Below, in pieces: positions 18,891 to 27,125 of a stretch of 64,000 nt of DNA. Source of the stretch: Thiocapsa roseilacustris (GTDB lineage: Bacteria > Pseudomonadota > Gammaproteobacteria > Chromatiales > Chromatiaceae); the NCBI RefSeq assembly GCF_041903755.1, contig NZ_JBBWVE010000008.1, positions 124,001 to 188,000 on the forward strand, given 5' to 3'. The stretch's first letter is position 1, and every line of letters starts with the position of its first letter. Below the pieces are notes generated by a model, which worked only from the letters and a program-made list of their open reading frames with translations, had not been told where the DNA came from and did not search any database. The translations under genes were made by a program, and so were the position numbers.

Positions 18891-19273
18891 TCACCCAGAA
18901 CCATGATCGCATCCATCTCGACTCGCGCCCCTTTGGGCAGGGCCGCGACACCGATCGCCGCCCGTGCCGGATAGGGCTCTTCGAAGTATCCGGCCATGAC
19001 CTGATTGACCGACGGGAAGTGGGCCAGATCGGTCAGAAAGACGTTGAGCTTCACGACATCCGCCAGACTGCCGTTCGCCGCATGAGCTACCGCACGAAGA
19101 TTGTCGAAGACTCGCCGAATCTCCGCCTCGATGTCGCCCGAAACCAGCTCCATGGTCTCGGGCACGAGCGGGATCTGGCCAGACAGATAGACGGTGCTGC
19201 CGACGCGAACCGCTTGAGAGTAAGTCCCGATCGCCTCCGGGGCCTGATCGGTCTTGATGATACTCTTTGCCAT
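18887..19273 (-). CDS. ridA: RidA family enamine/imine deaminase
   Basis: A 128-residue protein of the YjgF/RidA family that hydrolyses reactive enamines and imines released by PLP enzymes. The family blocks are APEAIGTYSQAVRVG, VYLSGQIPLVPET, VVKLNVFLTDLAHF and the C-terminal PARAAIGVAALPKGARVEMDAI, with the substrate-binding arginine in YPARAA. The ATG at 19273 gives the usual N-terminus. The stop codon lies inside the terminal repeat of an inserted palindromic element, so the original stop may have been replaced. Confidence 0.93.
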   Translation of the reverse strand: MAKSIIKTDQAPEAIGTYSQAVRVGSTVYLSGQIPLVPETMELVSGDIEAEIRRVFDNLRAVAHAANGSLADVVKLNVFLTDLAHFPSVNQVMAGYFEEPYPARAAIGVAALPKGARVEMDAIMVLGD

Positions 19274-19407
19274 GCTGTGGTGACTCCGTGACGTATGGGT
19301 ATCCGACGACATCGGCGTGAGCCTAATCCAGCGCGAGACTCACGCCAAGGCGATCGGGTCAGGAATGAAGGATGGAGGCCGGGCTGAGAGCGATCACCGT
19401 TTCAGAA

Positions 19408-19484
19408 TTTTTCGTTGTCGTTGTCGTGGTCGTGGTCGTGGTCGTCCGGAATCCGATTACGATTACGACAACGACAACGTTGTC
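19408..19484. repeat. Family B palindromic element, copy 2
   Basis: TTTTTCGTTGTCGTTGTCGT, then three GTGGTC-type units, CCGGAATCCGATTACGATT and ACGACAACGACAACG. The loop CCGGAATCCGAT is found inverted in the copy at 24234-24315, so these two share a closer ancestor than copy 1. It is in the 250-base space upstream of purC. Confidence 0.8.
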
Positions 19485-19562
19485 CCCACGCCCAGACATG
19501 GAGGCATGCGTCTTTGCGCAACGGGCTATACTCACGAGCTTGGAAATCCCGGATCACACGCG

Positions 19563-20447
19563 ATGAAAGCACGCCATCAGTCCAACCTCGCCAAGCTTCG
19601 CCTGATCGGACGCGGCAAGGTCCGCGATCTCTACGCGATCGACAGCGAGCATCTCTTGATGGTCGCTAGCGACCGTCTGTCCGCCTTCGACGTGGTGCTT
19701 CCGCAACCGATCCCCGGCAAGGGCGAGGTGCTGACGCGAGTCTCGCGCTTCTGGTTCGCGCGCACGGCGCAGCTGGTGCCGAATCATCTCGCCGATATTC
19801 CGGTCTCGGCGGTCGTCGAAGATCCCGAAGAGCTCGCTCAGATCGGCGATCGGGCCATGGTGGTGCGCCGGCTGACGCCGCTGCCGGTCGAGGCGATCGT
19901 GCGCGGCTATCTGATCGGCTCGGGTTGGAAGGACTATCGGCAAGGCGGGGCGGTCTGCGGTATTGCGCTTCCGCCCGGCCTGCAACAAGCCGACCGGCTG
20001 CCCGAGCCCATCTACACGCCGTCGACCAAGGCCGAGATCGGCGGGCACGACGAGAACGTCGACTTCGCCCACACGGAACGGCTGCTCGGCCCCGCGCTGG
20101 CGGCGCAGGTGCGCGACATCAGCCTCGCCGTTTATCGCGATTGCGCCGAGTACGCCTTGGAGCGCGGGATCATTATCGCCGACACCAAGCTCGAATTCGG
20201 CCTCGACAGCGAGGGCCGGCTGCATCTGATCGACGAGGTGCTGACTCCCGACTCCTCGCGTTTTTGGCCGGCCGATGAATACCGGCCCGGCACCAGCCCG
20301 CCGAGCTTCGATAAACAGTTCGTACGCGATTATCTGGAAACGCTCGACTGGGACAAGACTCCGCCTGGGCCGATGCTGCCGCAGGAGATCATCGACCGGA
20401 CCGCAGCCAAATACCGCGAGGCCGAAGAGCGGTTGACGCGCACCTGA
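19563..20447 (+). CDS. purC: Phosphoribosylaminoimidazole-succinocarboxamide synthase
   Basis: SAICAR synthase, ATP-dependent condensation of CAIR with aspartate in purine synthesis; 294 residues, the longer form seen in yeast and some proteobacteria. Signatures are IGRGKVRDLYAI, LMVASDRLSAFDVVLP, EAIVRGYLIGSGWK, the IADTKLEFGLD block and LIDEVLTPDSSRFWPADEY. The chosen ATG at 19563 starts MKARHQSNLAKLRLIGRGK; the open frame upstream runs through the repeat and is not family-like. It is monocistronic as far as can be seen. Confidence 0.95.
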   Translation: MKARHQSNLAKLRLIGRGKVRDLYAIDSEHLLMVASDRLSAFDVVLPQPIPGKGEVLTRVSRFWFARTAQLVPNHLADIPVSAVVEDPEELAQIGDRAMVVRRLTPLPVEAIVRGYLIGSGWKDYRQGGAVCGIALPPGLQQADRLPEPIYTPSTKAEIGGHDENVDFAHTERLLGPALAAQVRDISLAVYRDCAEYALERGIIIADTKLEFGLDSEGRLHLIDEVLTPDSSRFWPADEYRPGTSPPSFDKQFVRDYLETLDWDKTPPGPMLPQEIIDRTAAKYREAEERLTRT

Positions 20448-20465
20448 TCCGCCCGCGGAATCGCG

Positions 20466-20540
20466 GTAGGGTGGGCCGACTTCAGTCGCCCGCACACCCC
20501 GGCAACCGAACACCCACGGGGCGGCTGATGCCGCCCCTAC
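20466..20540. repeat. Family C palindromic element, copy 2
   Basis: Starts GTAGGGTGGGCCGACTTCAG and ends GGGGCGGCTGATGCCGCCCC. It has the same layout as 13842-13907. It ends about 12 bases before the truncated Crp/Fnr reading frame and may have caused that truncation. Confidence 0.65.
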
Positions 20541-20551
20541 CTCGCTCGCCG

Positions 20552-21130
20552 TGCATGGAGCGTCTGCATCGAGCGTTCGCGCTGGGGGCCGAGCGGGTGC
20601 TGGACATCCTTCAACCTAGATCCGGCCGTGTCTTCGGTGTCGCGGCCATCCTGCTGGACGAGCCTTGCCCGGTCTTCGCCGAATCGATTTGCGAGAGCCG
20701 AATCCTCGTCGTCGGTCGCGAGCGCATCCACACGGCCATCGCCGAATGGCCTGAGGTCGCGGCCGTCATCCTCGAGTTGGTTGCCGAGGAGGTCCATCGA
20801 CTCGTCCACGACCTGGACGCCTGCTGCCTGATGAGCGCGCGTCGGCGGCTGGCCGACTTCCTGCTCAAACAGGGCCGCTGCAGCTCCGATGCGGACAATC
20901 ACGCGGTCGTCGTCCTGCCGGCGGCCAAGGCGTTGATTGCCTCCAAACTCAACATCAGTGCCGAGACCTTCTCGCGCGAGCTACATGAGCTGGCCCATCA
21001 CGGTCTCGTCGAGATCGAGTGGCGGACCATCCTGATCCCGTCGCTGGATCGCTTGGCGGCCTTCGTGCTCGACGAACCAATGACCGAGCGGCGCCCGGTG
21101 CAGACCAACGCGGAGCCTGTACCGAGCTGA
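20552..21130 (+). pseudogene. Crp/Fnr-family regulator, 5'-truncated
   Basis: The frame enters the Crp/Fnr fold abruptly: ALGAERVLDILQPRSGRVFG corresponds to the middle of the cyclic-nucleotide-binding barrel, followed by the SICESRILVVGRERI strand, the dimerisation helix VHRLVHDLDACCLMSARRRLADF and a C-terminal HTH (LNISAETFSRELHELAHHG). The first 50-60 residues (first barrel strands) are missing; upstream sequence is repeat element C. An ATG at 20552 could still start a 192-residue product, so a functional short regulator cannot be excluded, but a truncated gene is more likely. No ligand-binding or iron-sulfur cysteines can be assigned. Confidence 0.7.
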
Positions 21131-21280
21131 CGTCGCCCTCGACGGGACGGCGAGCGGACGGTGGCGTTGCCCCCGAGACGCACGGCGTCGATGTATACCG
21201 AGCCACCTCCGGGATCGAATGAGCAAGAGCGTCACCCGATCCCTAAACATCATCCGACGAAAAAATGCCGGATCAACCGT

Positions 21281-22612
21281 TTACCGCGAATCGTCGTCGG
21301 ACCTAAACTCCCAAGTTGCCGGTCCCGTGCGCAGAAGATTGCGACCGGGAGCGTCGGGCTTTTGGCCGAACCGAATCAACTGCACGAGATCCGAGCTCAC
21401 CTTGGGGTTGGTCGTGAAGTACGAGTGACCGAAGAGATCGGTACGTTCCCCCGTGAAGGTGATCAGATCCACCCGGCCGAGGTTTCCGAAATAGGTCTGC
21501 ATCGCGGGAGAAATGTCCTCCGGGCGCAGCTGGCCGACGCGGTTGCGACTGCGAAAGAGGATCCGCGAGACCAGCAGCGCACGATCGTCCGGCGAGGCAT
21601 AGATGCTCAGCCGACCATTCAGGAGGCGCGGCAACGCATGGTCGGGCCAAGCGCGGGTCAGATCGGGATCCGATACAAAACCGGTGATCTTCTGGCCGGC
21701 GATGTCCACGTCGATATCGGGCGAGAGAAGGACGAGGTTGTCGATTCGATAGGTATCGGCTGGATCCACACCGGCAGCGATCGCTTCGATCATCAACTCT
21801 CTGAGGGCGTTGAGGAGAACAGCCGTCCCTCGACTGTGCGCCAGCAGTTGAATGCGCTCCACACCGGGCGTCGCCGCGATCATGCGCAGTGTCTTCTTGA
21901 GATGGTCGACCGCGTACTCGGCGGATTCAGTGGTGGTGGTATAGGAGATCAGGAAGTTCCCGGTCGAGGAGGCCGGCCAGGTAAAGAAACTGCACACCTG
22001 CTCGCGACCGAAGAAGTGACACAGCTCCGCAGCCGTAAAGGCCGCCGTGGCGAAGGTCTCGTTGAAGCCATGGACGTAGAGCATGACCTCCTTCTTCGGC
22101 GACAGGGCCAAGCGACGCTGGATCTCGTCCTGAAAGGCCGCCTTGGTCTCGTCAAACTCGCGCATCTCGATCGGGTCCCGACTCAGTCTGTTCTCACCCG
22201 CCCGAACAATCAGGTAGGGCTCTTTCGGGAATGCCCCCGACTCCTCGACCGCCCCGAGCTCCAGGGCCACCTCGCGCGTCCGCTCGGCAAGCCGACTCTG
22301 GGCCTTCAGGGTCTCCCACGTGATCGCGGGGACCATACGAACCTCGGCCGAGCCGAACACCATCCCTTTACGGCGCGTCTGCCCATAGGGGAGGCTGCTT
22401 TCAGGATCCTCCTCTGCAGCCCGATTCGTGATGAAGAGCAGATCGACTTCGGGGCGCTGCTGCGTCCCTGCGATTTCCTCGAAGAGCACCTGCCCGTTCG
22501 GCTCTTGATAGACCACAGGCGTCGGCATCAGCTGCCGCGGCTTGGTCGCGCAGCCGGATAAAACTGCAACCGTCAGGATGAGGGCCGACATCCACGCGAA
22601 GGTCCGATTCAT
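21281..22612 (-). CDS. DUF900-type alpha/beta-hydrolase lipoprotein
   Basis: A 443-residue lipoprotein: hydrophobic leader and lipobox LSGCAT near residue 20. The body has the DUF900 alpha/beta-hydrolase pattern with FITNRA near the start, KKEVMLYVHGFNETFATAAF (oxyanion region), FTWPASSTGNFLISY and the nucleophile elbow LLAHSRGTAVLLNAL, where AHSRGT replaces the commoner GHSMGT. The acid and histidine are probably in LSPDIDVD and the LFGHSYFTTN region. Substrate unknown; an esterase acting in the cell envelope is the natural guess. It is divergent from aqpZ across an AT-richer gap of 222 bases. Confidence 0.82.
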   Translation of the reverse strand: MNRTFAWMSALILTVAVLSGCATKPRQLMPTPVVYQEPNGQVLFEEIAGTQQRPEVDLLFITNRAAEEDPESSLPYGQTRRKGMVFGSAEVRMVPAITWETLKAQSRLAERTREVALELGAVEESGAFPKEPYLIVRAGENRLSRDPIEMREFDETKAAFQDEIQRRLALSPKKEVMLYVHGFNETFATAAFTAAELCHFFGREQVCSFFTWPASSTGNFLISYTTTTESAEYAVDHLKKTLRMIAATPGVERIQLLAHSRGTAVLLNALRELMIEAIAAGVDPADTYRIDNLVLLSPDIDVDIAGQKITGFVSDPDLTRAWPDHALPRLLNGRLSIYASPDDRALLVSRILFRSRNRVGQLRPEDISPAMQTYFGNLGRVDLITFTGERTDLFGHSYFTTNPKVSSDLVQLIRFGQKPDAPGRNLLRTGPATWEFRSDDDSR

Positions 22613-22834
22613 TCGACTTATACCTATCTAAAAGCGGTTAATTTCGGCCGCCATGGACGCGGCATCAAGCCGATGTCGGATCGCGGCAATTCCATTTAAA
22701 AAGAAAGCATTTAACCCGGCGCATCGATTGACCGATAGAGCCGACATCAAGACGAAGAAACAGATAGTGTGCCACCCGAACAGGCATTATTATACGCAGC
22801 CTTTTTATGTTTCATCTTACTGGAGGACATTTCG

Positions 22835-23572
22835 ATGCCACTCATGACACGCGCGCTCGCCGAGCTGATCGGGACCTTCTGGCTGGTACTGGGCGGCTGC
22901 GGCGCCGCCGTCTTTGCAGCAGGCGTTCCCGATGTCGGAATCGGCTATCTGGGCGTCTCTTTCGCCTTTGGTCTGACCGTCTTGACGATGGCCTATGCCA
23001 TCGGTCATATCTCCGGCTGCCATTTGAACCCCGCCGTCTCGCTGGGACTCGCCGTGGGCGGTCGCTTCCCCTTCGCCGACGTTCCGGTCTATGTCATCGC
23101 CCAGGTCCTCGGCGCCATCGCCGCCGCCTTCCTGATCTGGTTCATCGCTGCAGACATGGGCGTGCATAAAGAGGGGCAGGCCACCTTTACCCTCGCGGCC
23201 AATAGCCTGGCCGTCAACGGTTACGACAGCCTCTCACCGCAGGGCTACGGCATGATCGCCGGGCTGGTGACCGAGATCGTCATGACCGCCATGTTCCTCT
23301 TCATCATCCTGGGCGCGACCGACAAGCGCGGCATCGGCACCCATGCAGGTCTCGCCATCGGCCTGGCGCTCACGCTGATCCATCTGATCTCGATCCCGAT
23401 CACCAACACCTCGGTCAACCCGGCGCGTAGCACCGGACCCGCGTTGGCGCTGCTCACCGGCGGACAAGGTCAGGCCGCGGGCCAGCTTTGGTTGTTCTGG
23501 GTTGGTCCGCTGATCGGCGCGGCGATTGCCGGCGTGGTGTATCGCCTATTCGAGCAAAAGCATACGGCTTGA
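22835..23572 (+). CDS. aqpZ: Aquaporin Z
   Basis: A water channel of the MIP family, 245 residues with six membrane helices. Both NPA boxes are present, HLNPAVSLG and VNPARSTGP, and the AqpZ-type start MTRALAELIGTFWLVLGGCG is clear. The selectivity-filter region includes the arginine after the second NPA (NPARS), and SGCHLNPAV matches AqpZ rather than GlpF. The ATG at 22835 has a good ribosome binding site (TGGAGGAC). It is monocistronic. Confidence 0.95.
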   Translation: MPLMTRALAELIGTFWLVLGGCGAAVFAAGVPDVGIGYLGVSFAFGLTVLTMAYAIGHISGCHLNPAVSLGLAVGGRFPFADVPVYVIAQVLGAIAAAFLIWFIAADMGVHKEGQATFTLAANSLAVNGYDSLSPQGYGMIAGLVTEIVMTAMFLFIILGATDKRGIGTHAGLAIGLALTLIHLISIPITNTSVNPARSTGPALALLTGGQGQAAGQLWLFWVGPLIGAAIAGVVYRLFEQKHTA

Positions 23573-23799
23573 CACGACCAGGGGCTTTGGGTAGCGGCGT
23601 CTGTGGCTAAGGTCCCGACGAACGCGACCCTCAGACGGACCGGTCGATCGACCGGTCCGTCACTTGACAGTTCGCGACCGTGCCATTGCCGAACGGAAGC
23701 TCCCCCGGCGAGGGTATCAACGCGAACGGCTTCGTCACTCCTTTGCGGTACCGGCGCTCGCCTGTAGGATGGCTCGACATCCGAAGGCCGAGACACAGC

Positions 23800-24156
23800 A
23801 TGCTGCAGGAACCGCTTCCGATCCCTTTAACCGACCTACGCCGGCGCGTCAATGTCGCACGCAATCTGATTCGTACGGTTCTGACGGAGCTCGTCGGCCC
23901 CGTCGAGCTGGCGTTTGACTTCTATCGCGAGTGGAACGGCTGCTGGCGCGTGCGCGTGGAGATCAAGGACCCCGTCAACGGACGACTGGAGTTCACCCTG
24001 ATGGACACCCCGGACGGCGGTATGCTCGCCCTGCCCCGCCCTCTTCCCGAACGCTGGCGCCTGGAGACCGGGATCCCTGCGACCGACGGGACACGTTGGA
24101 CCCTGGATACGGAAGGGCACCTCATGGCCTTCTTACCGCCGAGCGAAAAGCGGTAG
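23800..24156 (+). CDS. Conserved hypothetical protein, 118 residues
   Basis: From an ATG at 23800 the frame gives a soluble 118-residue protein (MLQEPLPIPLTDLRRRVNVA). It has a helical N-terminus, then a beta-rich part with VELAFDFYREWNGCWRVRV and DTPDGGMLALPRP. No motif that I recognise. Codon use is like that of neighbouring genes, and the stop is followed at once by a hairpin, which supports it being real. No neighbour hints at function. Confidence 0.6.
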   Translation: MLQEPLPIPLTDLRRRVNVARNLIRTVLTELVGPVELAFDFYREWNGCWRVRVEIKDPVNGRLEFTLMDTPDGGMLALPRPLPERWRLETGIPATDGTRWTLDTEGHLMAFLPPSEKR

Positions 24157-24182
24157 GGTGGACAAGCCCGGCGCAGTCCACC
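24157..24182 (+). terminator. Hairpin directly after the hypothetical gene
   Basis: GGTGGAC pairs perfectly with GTCCACC around a 12-base loop, beginning at the base after the stop codon. No T-run. Confidence 0.45.
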
Positions 24183-24233
24183 AGCGTCGGCGCAGGACTA
24201 GCCGGAACCAGGAAAAGTTTTCAAAGGATCTAC

Positions 24234-24315
24234 TCGTTGTCGTTGTCGTAATCGGATTCCGGACGACTACGACAATGAACACGAACTCGACAACGACAAC
24301 GACAACGAAAAATTC
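24234..24315. repeat. Family B palindromic element, copy 3
   Basis: CTCGTTGTCGTTGTCGTAAT, then CGGATTCCGGACGACTACGA, and later CGACAACGACAACGACAACG. It is in inverse orientation to the copy at 19408. Confidence 0.8.
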
Positions 24316-24349
24316 TGCGACGGTTTGCTCAAGACTTACGGCGTAAGGG

Positions 24350-24408
24350 ACTAGATGCCTTCCAGGCATCTGCAGGCGGGATGCCTGTTCTCGGAAATCG
24401 CCTAAAGT
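24350..24408. repeat. Family D element, right half
   Basis: CCTTCCAGGCATCTGCAGGC, GGGATGCCTGTTCTC and GGAAATCGCCTAAAG align with the right half of the palindrome at 40064-40185. The left arm is absent. The following bases return to family C-like GTCGCCCCTAAAGCCGCC. Confidence 0.6.
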
Positions 24409-24481
24409 CGCCCCTAAAGCCGCCACGGGTCTTGGAGGCATGGGCGGTCGGCATGCTTGCGCCAGGAAATTCCGTCGGAAT

Positions 24482-25756
24482 TCACCCCAACACGTCCTGC
24501 CCACCCATGTAGGGCCGCAGCACCTCCGGGATGAGGATACGCCCGTCCGCCTTCTGATTGTTCTCCAGTATAGCGACCAATGTGCGACCGACCGCGAGTC
24601 CGGAGCCGTTGAGCGTATGGAGCAGCTCGGGCTTGCCGGTCTCGGGATTGCGCCAGCGGGCCTGGAGTCGGCGGGCCTGAAAGTCGCCGAAGTTGCTGCA
24701 GGAGGAAATCTCGCGATAGGTGTCTTGGCCGGGTAGCCAGACCTCGAGATCGTAGGTCTTGCGCGAAGAGAAACCGAGATCACCGCAGCAGAGCGAGACC
24801 ACGCGATAAGCGAGCCCGAGACGCTGCAGAATGGACTCGGCATGCCGGGTCAGTTCTTCCAAGGCATGAAGCGACTCTTCGGGGCGAACGGCCTGGACCA
24901 GCTCGACCTTCTCGAACTGATGTTGGCGAATCATCCCGCGGGTGTCCTTGCCGTAGGAGCCGGCCTCGCTGCGGAAGCAGGGTGTGTGGGCGACCCATTT
25001 GCGCGGCAGCTCGCCGGCATCGAGGATGAGGTCGCGCATCAGATTGGTGACCGGCACCTCGGCGGTCGGGATCAGATAGAGGTCGCGCTCGCCCGGCACC
25101 TTGAAGAGATCCTGCTCGAACTTGGGGAGCTGGCCGGTCCCGTAGAGACTCTCGGCGTTGACCAGATAGGGGACATAGACCTCGGTATAGCCGTGCTCCC
25201 CGGTGTGGGTGTCGAGCATGAACTGGATCAGCGCCCGATGCATGCGGGCCAGCGGACCGGACAGGACCACGAAACGCGAGCCGGTGAGCTTGGCGGCAAG
25301 GTCGAAGTCCATCCAGCTGTTGAAGGCGCCGAGGTCGACATGATCACGCGGTTGAAACCCGAAGCTCGGCGGCTCGCCCCAGCGACGCTCCTCGCGATTC
25401 TCGCGCTCGTCGCGCCCGTCCGGCACGCTCGCATCCGGTAGGTTGGGCAGCCCTAGGGCGATCTCCTCCACCGCCGCCTGGATCTCCTCGAGCCGCACCT
25501 CTGATGCCTTGAGACGCTCGCCCAGGTCGGAGACCTCGGCCAGCAAGGGCGCAATGTCCACACCGGACGCCTTGGCCTTCCCGATCGCCTTCGAGCGGGT
25601 GTTGCGCTCGTTCTGGAGCGACTGGACCTCGACCTGCAAGCCCTTGCGCTCGGCCTCCAAGGACTCGATGCGCGCGGTATCCAGGACCAGACCGCGACGT
25701 GACAGGTGCGCGGCAACTTCGTCCAACTGGGTCCGCAGCAGGCGTGGATCTAACAT
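24482..25756 (-). CDS. serS: Seryl-tRNA synthetase
   Basis: A class II synthetase, 424 residues, the normal length. An N-terminal coiled-coil arm for tRNA-Ser (about residues 27-100, ALESLEAERKGLQVEVQ-type heptads) precedes the catalytic core. Motif 2 is FRSEAGSYGKDTRGMIRQHQF, and motif 3 is LNGSGLAVGRTLVAILEN. The family motif YREISSCSNFGDFQARR is also present. The start MLDPRLLRTQLDEVA is standard. It overlaps the DUF190 gene by seven bases, so crcB, DUF190 and serS are probably read together. Confidence 0.96.
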   Translation of the reverse strand: MLDPRLLRTQLDEVAAHLSRRGLVLDTARIESLEAERKGLQVEVQSLQNERNTRSKAIGKAKASGVDIAPLLAEVSDLGERLKASEVRLEEIQAAVEEIALGLPNLPDASVPDGRDERENREERRWGEPPSFGFQPRDHVDLGAFNSWMDFDLAAKLTGSRFVVLSGPLARMHRALIQFMLDTHTGEHGYTEVYVPYLVNAESLYGTGQLPKFEQDLFKVPGERDLYLIPTAEVPVTNLMRDLILDAGELPRKWVAHTPCFRSEAGSYGKDTRGMIRQHQFEKVELVQAVRPEESLHALEELTRHAESILQRLGLAYRVVSLCCGDLGFSSRKTYDLEVWLPGQDTYREISSCSNFGDFQARRLQARWRNPETGKPELLHTLNGSGLAVGRTLVAILENNQKADGRILIPEVLRPYMGGQDVLG

Positions 25757-26070
25757 TCGGATTCCTCGAATTCGACAGTAATCGGCCAGGATACGATATG
25801 ACCCGGCCGAACGAAGCGCTCGATGCGCGTGATGGCGGCCGCGGCCTTCGCGGGGCCATCGAAAAACTCCACCACCAAGGGCAGATCGAGCGAGAGATCG
25901 ATCAGGGATGCACCGTGGCGCTTCCCGGACACCCCATACCCTTCGATCCCGCGCATAACAGTGACGCCTCGAACGCCGAGATCGTCGTGCAGACAGGCAA
26001 GCAGTGCCTTGAGGGCACGATCCGATTCGGACAGATAGATCCGAACCATAACCGCCGCGACCCGACTCAT
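25750..26070 (-). CDS. DUF190 protein (CrcB-associated)
   Basis: A 106-residue protein starting MSRVAAVMVRIYLSESDRAL, with the DUF190 blocks GVRGVTVMRGIEGYG, LSLDLPLVVEFFD and ITRIERFVRPGHIV. DUF190 proteins have a PII-like ferredoxin fold and very often pair with crcB; a role in regulating fluoride export is suspected but unproven. The ATG overlaps the crcB stop (ATGA), which indicates translational coupling and decides the start. Confidence 0.85.
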   Translation of the reverse strand: MSRVAAVMVRIYLSESDRALKALLACLHDDLGVRGVTVMRGIEGYGVSGKRHGASLIDLSLDLPLVVEFFDGPAKAAAAITRIERFVRPGHIVSWPITVEFEESEC

Positions 26071-26441
26071 AGCGACCTCCCGAGGATCACTCCCGCCCAA
26101 CAGATCAAAACACAGAGCCAGACGCTGACGACCATGTTGAGAAAGGCCGCCATCATGGCCCCTTCTTCCAACAGATTCAGCGTCTCGATCGAGAAGGTGG
26201 AGAATGTGGTGAAGGCGCCGAGAAAGCCGATCAGGATCGCGCCGCGCCATTCCGGCGCCCAACTCAAGCGCTCGATCAAGAGAACGAACAAGAGCCCCAT
26301 CAGGAAGGAGCCGAGTAGGTTGACCGCCAAGGTCCCCCAGGGAAAACCCCGGCCGAGCCAGGCGTAAACGGCGCTCGACATCCCGTAGCGGGCCAAGGAG
26401 CCGAGCGCGCCGCCGGCCGCGATCGCGATGAGATTCAGCAT
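26067..26441 (-). CDS. crcB: Fluoride exporter CrcB/Fluc
   Basis: A dual-topology fluoride channel, 124 residues with four helices. Family motifs are GGALGSLARYGMS, GTLAVNLLGSFLMGLL with the conserved Asn, and GFLGAFTTFSTFS, which lines the pore and binds Na+ and F- through the Phe box. It lies first in the crcB-DUF190-serS run and seven bases after the methyltransferase stop. No fluoride riboswitch signature is apparent upstream. Confidence 0.94.
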   Translation of the reverse strand: MLNLIAIAAGGALGSLARYGMSSAVYAWLGRGFPWGTLAVNLLGSFLMGLLFVLLIERLSWAPEWRGAILIGFLGAFTTFSTFSIETLNLLEEGAMMAAFLNMVVSVWLCVLICWAGVILGRSL

Positions 26442-26448
26442 CCGATGC

Positions 26449-27027
26449 CTACTTCAGAAAGCCCATGGTGAAATCACCGCTCAGATAGCCTTCCTCCAAA
26501 CGCGGCTCCGCACCCAGCTCTCGAGCCAGGGCGAGAAGATCACGCGGCTGCTGATAGTTGTAGCTGCCCGGACCGTCCGTTCCCTTCAACAAATTGAAGA
26601 GAAATCCGTGCCGGGACGCCGCGAAGCAACGGCGGATAAACTCCCAGGTCTCCTCGCGGGTGAGGTTGTTCATGGCGCCGCTGCAGAGATAGTAGTCGGC
26701 GTTCGGGAGCCGATCCTCCAGCACGTTGCAGATGCGGATCTCGCCTCCGGTGCGACGACGCGCGACCTCCGCCATCGGCTCCATCACGTCCAATCCGATG
26801 TAGCGTCCGGGCAGGCTGTTGCATCGCTCGAAATAGCGATGGAAATCGCCGAATCCGCAGCCCGCGTCGACCAGGGTCAACTCGGAGAGATCCTCGGGCA
26901 GGAGCTTGCGCAGCACCTTGAAGCGCAGCTCTTGGCTTTGAGTCGACTGCCACTGCACGCCCTTGGCGGTCTCGCCATGGGATGTCAGTGAGTCCAAATA
27001 GAAGCTGGTGTTGTCGAGTCTGGGCAT
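26449..27027 (-). CDS. Class I SAM-dependent methyltransferase
   Basis: A 192-residue methyltransferase. Motif I is LVDAGCGFGDFHRYF, the acidic residue after strand 2 is in YIGLDVMEPM, and the post-motif YYLCSGAMNNL follows. The substrate is unknown; no RNA- or protein-specific accessory domain is present. It lies directly before crcB on the same strand with a seven-base gap, so it may be read with it, but no shared function is evident. The start MPRLDNTSFYLDS is the first in-frame ATG. Confidence 0.82.
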   Translation of the reverse strand: MPRLDNTSFYLDSLTSHGETAKGVQWQSTQSQELRFKVLRKLLPEDLSELTLVDAGCGFGDFHRYFERCNSLPGRYIGLDVMEPMAEVARRRTGGEIRICNVLEDRLPNADYYLCSGAMNNLTREETWEFIRRCFAASRHGFLFNLLKGTDGPGSYNYQQPRDLLALARELGAEPRLEEGYLSGDFTMGFLK

Positions 27028-27125
27028 CGGTTGAATCGATCAGCGTAAAAAGGCCGCGGCCACGGTTCGCGGCGGGCAATCCTCACCAATCTTACATCAC
27101 TGGTCATGTCCACACCGACATCCGG

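Noticed and set aside
26442..27125. Fluoride riboswitch ahead of crcB
   Set aside because: crcB begins seven bases after another gene, and I see no fluoride-aptamer signature before that gene either.
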